A stretch of 64,000 bases of DNA, from the NCBI GenBank assembly GCA_963920665.1, contig OY987268.1, positions 3,784,501 through 3,848,500 on the forward strand, read 5' to 3'. Positions 59,324 to 64,000 of the stretch are shown here, piece by piece. This stretch comes from Straminergon stramineum (taxonomy: Eukaryota; Streptophyta; Bryopsida; Hypnales; Calliergonaceae). Numbering within the stretch: position 1 is the stretch's first letter; each line of letters begins with the position of its first letter. A program made the translations under genes and the position numbers. The notes under the pieces were generated by a model. That model did no database searches. It was given only the letters and a program-made list of their open reading frames with translations, and was not told where the DNA came from.

Positions 59324-62300
59324 TTAGTCGTCCATGGGCCTTACGATTTTTACACTCTTGTATAAACGCCGCAAATCCTTCATAGCCTCTTCCTCTTTCT
59401 GAATGTTGCGGATAGGAGAAGGGTTAGCAATTTCTGGTTTATACCACCGATTGGGAGTCTCCGCGGATGGAGAAGCATGGTCAAAGCTCTGGCCGCTGCT
59501 TCCAGGTGCAGACATCATCAAGCCTAAGGGACTGGTTAGCTGAGGGCTGCCTCGTGATGCAATGGGCCGCTGTTGCGCTTTGTGTTGCTTCACCTGCACA
59601 AAAGCACTGTAACTGTCAGAGAATGAGCAAAATCAGCGGTAAGACATAGGACGCAGGACAAAGACGTGATTTCAAGAAAAAGAGTAGTCGTTAAGACTTA
59701 TAAAATCAGTCTATGGGAATATGATAAGAGGAAATAGATGTAGAATTTACCTGCTGCACTTGGATATCCCGCAACAAAGGAGCAGAGGTCCCTGGAGATC
59801 GCCCTGCCCAGGCAGGGGGACTATTCTCTGGATGCAAGCCCTGCGAGTGCCTTGAGGATACTACGGCAATAGGGGCAGAACTTCGAACAAACTCGCTGAG
59901 AGGTACTCGGAGCAAACTTCCATCGATTTCATCGATTTCCGGCTCGCTAGCTAGTTCACTACGACCCAAGTTCACCCTACTAGAACTAGATCCTATTGAA
60001 CTCGTCTTTGCAGAATTTAAGGTTACGTGCGGAGTTCTGGTCTTTGAACCGGATCCTTCAGCTTTTTCCAAAATTGGGTTTCTCAAAACTGTAGATTTCC
60101 CTACACTATTCACCTTTTTCATGGTCATTTCTTGAGGACTAATTCCCATTGTGGCTTTCTCACGATTCAATGGTTTGCCGACAGAGCTTCGCTTTGCAGA
60201 TAGACTGCTGGTAATCTCGATAGGACTAACTGCTGTTACCTTCGACTGGATCACCATTACACTCTGCTGGGTTTGTATATCCCGCAATGATGCAGACCCC
60301 TTAGGAAGATGCATGCCTCCCCATGCTGGACCATCAGCTTTCGGAACGGGAGGTGGAGATGGCATTAGTGGTTTGGGTGGGGCTTCCAGTGCTCCGCTGA
60401 GAAACATGGAGAGCCCCCCTTTTTTCGCTTTCTTTTTAGACGATGACTTTGGTGTGTAACCATTTGTCCAAGAGTCGGATGAAGTAGCTATACTGGTGGC
60501 AGAAAACCCTGAAATTTCCTTGAATCCCGCGGATGGAGGTGAGGGTCTGTGAGGAATCTCAGGCTCAGATATACAGGGTGCCGAAGGAGATGGCTGACTA
60601 GGTTCTCCTATGCTCTCCAGTAAAGAAATCTGTTGTAGAGTTTCCTGCCAAGTAAATAAATAGGTCATTACATTAGCAGCATATAGCAAGACTCTTGGCA
60701 ATTGGAAAAAGAAAAAATATTTAGGCAATAACGTGATTATCACGAAACTGCTAATAATACCTGAAGGTCAAAGTCTTCATCTTTATTTGCGCCCTTAGAT
60801 TTCAAAACTGGAGGAGAATCAAGTATCTGTCCACGTCCTGCTGAACCTTTGCCCTTCCTTCGCCCGGCGCGGGCACCATGGTTGGTAGTGGTTGCATTTT
60901 CTCCTTCACCTGCCGCAGTCTTGATCTCTTTACCGATAGGGCTACTATTAATCTTTGGCACTGCTATTTCTGGGGGTAATACTCCAGACTCGAGCAATAA
61001 CAAAGAAGTTTCTAACTCGGGCTTCGATAGAAGCTTGCCCAACTGTTGGCTATCAAGATAATGACCCTTACGCTGTTTTAACTCAAGCGCCTCAATTTGT
61101 TGCAGTTTCTTCCGCACAGCTCTTAATTGTTTAGCTACTGCATCCTCTCCTCTTGAGTCTCCGGAGAGCAAGAAACCTTCACTTGGTGTCTTCTTTCCTA
61201 TTAAATCTAGCTCCCCACTTCCAACCCGCAAATTGCGTATCCGTGAATCACCACAAGTATCACTGTCCTCTTCTTCACTGTCTATAACAACAGGGAGTGT
61301 CGCACTGGGCGTTGGTAGTAACCTCTGGCTCCATGGCTCATTGGATCTAGAGTCAAGAACCTTCTCTAACTCGGCCAAAAGGGCAGCTGGCAATTGCCCA
61401 TAAGTTGAAGACGAGATGGTGAGGATGTAATCCAGATTACGGAGTACTAGATCCTGCAAGTGCGAGAAATGGATATAAGAAAAGAAAACACTATAAAAAC
61501 TGAACGTGAATCGTACATAGTGAAGTCCAAGCCCACGGCTAGAAAGGTGTAACATTCTTCTGGGAACCACAACCTCACGCCACAGGATAGACAGACATCG
61601 TAACGGCAATCGAAGCGAACTCTCAGATATCGACGGCCCTATTTGAGCCTTCGCACTCGAGACATTACAAAACAGGACAAAAAACATCATCATGTAACAC
61701 ACGTCCTACCAGTATCATTCAGTATTGAAATGTGACTTGAATTGAAGAGATTGCTAAAGAGTGAGAGCTTTTCACCTCACAATATCGCTTTAAGTGATCT
61801 GCGTCAAGAGAATCTGCAAATTCAAGCAGTTGTAGAGCATTCTTGGGCTCCACAATGGACTCCGTGACGACCTTCTGACACAGGTCTTTCAAACTCGGTA
61901 CACCTTCATCCATTCTACTCGGAGCTGCAACCCCAAATGTCCCAGATTCCTCCTCCACTTCAGCATCTTCATCGGTAGATTCCTCACCTTCTCCAGTTGC
62001 CTTGGGTACTGCAAGCGTCTCACTGACTGGTTTTGTAGAATAAGTTGGAGCATACAGGGAAGCAACAGCCAATGAGTGAGTTTCTCCCACAGACAAACTT
62101 GTGACATGTTTTGCGCCTTGAACACGAACAGGAGACGGAACATCTGCCTTGCTGCCTTCACCGTCCCAGGCATAAACATTCCCAGTGATAGTTGCAACTG
62201 CGGTGCGATACTTGCCAGCTGCAACAGCCACAGCCTGACGGCCCGACATTGAAGATAGCTGCTCACAGGTGCAACAAACAGAAAAGGTGTGCAGGTTATT

Positions 62301-63921
62301 AGCTCATAGTGCGAAAAAATGCGAACTGTGTAATGAGAAAATTATAACTCACAAGCTGTTGCACTTTGATATCTAAGGGACATGAGTAGACAAACCTAAC
62401 GATTGTATCTAACGTCAGTGTCTGCAAACGGTAAGCGAAGCGATGATTTTCATAGGGAAAAATTAATAAAGGACGGAGTCTCACCTGGTGAGGATGCAGA
62501 TGTGGATCAGCAGACACCCAGTAGAAAATTAGGCCATCCTCAGTGACTAATGTACTATGAGTCATGCCAGCTGCAATGGCAACCACATGGAGACGACGAT
62601 GATCCATTCGATGATACTTCAGTGGTTGAGGTCCTTTCTTTCTGGTGTCTCGAGCAACGACCACACGGCGTGGAGTCACCATCTTGTAACCCCATGTCAT
62701 TACCTGATCAAGAACCACTATCAGCTAGTAAGCAGACACTGAATAAAAAATAATCTAGTTACCAATTAAAAAGACCGAAAGAAGTAAGAACATAATTTGG
62801 AACGAATAAGATTACAGGCAATCAAGTGAGCAGATTGAATGATGCCGAACTAAAAAATAGGAGAACCATTAAGGCATCTGGACTTCGGTTAAAGACTTAC
62901 AATAGGTCAAATAATTCTAAATAAGTATTCAAGATTGAACTATTTACAACAAGAGACCTGCTGCTTCATTAACATACCACTATTGACAGAAAGTAGACGA
63001 TTTAAGAGTTATTAATTACCTCCCCTTCAGATCCAAGAACCACAGTATGATATTTTGCAGTAGAAATGGCCACCATCGGCCTCCCCTTGAGATAATCAAT
63101 CAGTCGTGGTGTGCAATTGGATGCAGAATTGGAGGTACCATAACCTAACTGTCCCTCACTGTTACAGCCCCAAGTATAAACTTCGCCACTTTCGGTCAAA
63201 ACAGCACTGTGCTTGTTTGCCGCTGCCACTGCTCCTACGCGGGCCTTCAGTGTTGCTACTTTACGAGGTGTTGCTTGGGTATCCACGGATGGATAACCTA
63301 AGCGACCATCTACAAGCCAATACAAATGCGATCTCCAAAGTCACACATTTATGCGTTTAACAAAATTGATGAAATATGTACCACGTTTCACAGAGCTCAA
63401 TTCATTCACGGGAAGCAAGTAGCTTGGACAAACCTACCTCGATTGGAACCCCAGGTGAAAACTTCTCCTCCGTCAGTTGAAATCACAGTGTGATGTTTAG
63501 CCACAGCGATTCCTTTCACCCTCTTCCCAACAAGCCCGCTAATAACTTGTCTAGGAATAATAACTGCAACTTGCCCGCTGCATGTAAAACGAAACTTGGT
63601 CAACACCAATAATATATAGGCAACTGAGAGAAACGACCAAGCAAGCGAAAAGGATAGATGCCAGCAACTTATCACAAGAAGTAGGAATGAACCTATGTAT
63701 GTCAAAATCAGGATGTCCAAGTCGACCACCGCGCCCAAATCCCCATGTATAGACATCCCCACTTGCAGTAACAGCTGCACTGTGAAATTTAGCTGCCGCA
63801 ACATGTCTCACGTCCAGATTTTGCAAAGCATCCAATCGACAAGGTATTCTCTGAATACCAGCAGTTCCAATTCCCAGCTGATAATTTGCTCCATTGCCCC
63901 AGCTATACACCTCTGTCAAAC
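59324..63921 (-). CDS. RCC1-repeat/BTB protein, IBTK-like (3' part; 5' end beyond the window)
   Basis: Eight exons could be joined with consensus splice sites: 63921-63693, 63577-63438, 63309-63020, 62703-62485, 62258-61776, 61453-60761, 60644-59751 and 59593-59324 (stop TAA), about 1,070 codons. An acceptor at 63,922 shows that more exons lie outside. Order of parts: RCC1-type repeats (VYSWGNGANYQLGIG, VYTWGFGRGGRLGHPDFD, VFTWGSNRDGRLGYP, VYTWGCNSEGQLGYG), then weaker blades to VYAWDGEG; an acidic linker; a BTB/BACK-like helical segment (LKDLCQKVVTESIV to YCEDLVLRNLDYIL); then a long disordered tail with basic patches. The tail has PAWGG...SLRDIQTQQ and PAWAG...LLRDIQVQQ and ends RNIQKEEEAMKDLRRLY. 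RCC1 propeller plus BTB plus this tail matches the inhibitor-of-Bruton-kinase class, adaptors of CUL3 ubiquitin ligases in animals. N-terminal ankyrin repeats would be expected outside the window. Confidence 0.92.
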
Positions 63922-64000
63922 CTGGAGGAATAAAAACGAGCATTTTGTGAGATATTTTTCTTAAAAAGTCAACACAACTAAGGATCACTTTTGAGATAAC

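Noticed and set aside
59146..59385. Plus-strand frames near the RCC1/BTB stop codon
   Set aside because: They overlap the last exon and probable 3' UTR on the other strand and show no family resemblance.

Overview
The window reads as nuclear DNA of a land plant: a long, AT-rich, gene-poor stretch with two clear plant genes and many decayed repeats. The best lineage evidence is an S-adenosylmethionine decarboxylase (AdoMetDC) gene with an uninterrupted main frame and the plant-type tiny and small upstream ORFs in its leader. A large multi-exon RCC1-repeat/BTB-type gene of the IBTK-like class supports this. The decayed gene families in the first 22 kb suggest a spore-bearing lineage such as a bryophyte, but that is inference and I cannot name the species.

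Layout. Region 0-22 kb is an accessory zone. It holds a minus-strand decayed transposon-like protein region (1.4-2.7 kb) and a plus-strand decayed multi-exon gene complex (14.3-21.2 kb). The complex contains a GQH-motif, ParB/DGQHR-like segment and one and a half FCP1/NIF-type HAD domains. The zone is studded with about 30 copies of a roughly 20-bp palindrome, consensus CATCTGGAGATCTCCAGATG, which I do not see elsewhere in the window. Several copies sit inside tandem arrays with quite different unit lengths (about 50, 90, 112 and 297 bp). Most in-frame stops in the decayed genes are one C-to-T or G-to-A transition from the expected residue, as expected from deamination of methylated cytosine.

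Region 22-27 kb holds a TTAA-flanked element and a 1.3-kb solo LTR with a perfect 5-bp target duplication. Region 27.4-29.9 kb is the AdoMetDC gene (minus strand), with a leader carrying overlapping tiny and small uORFs, the latter split by an intron. Region 30-58 kb has no convincing intact gene. It is a mosaic of tandem repeats, a TIR element with a 10-bp target duplication, a Stowaway-like MITE, PIF/Harbinger ORF1 fragments in a duplicated block, a small MITE with an 8-bp target duplication, foldback hairpins, and a family of elements bounded by TTAA and CCCCTAAAGG-type ends that nest in one another and are piggyBac-like in their ends. Region 58.2-64 kb ends with a hairpin, then the 3' part of the RCC1/BTB (IBTK-like) gene on the minus strand, which runs off the right edge.

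All assignments come from reading the sequence by eye. Exon borders were placed by splice consensus and protein continuity. No homology search or expression evidence was available.
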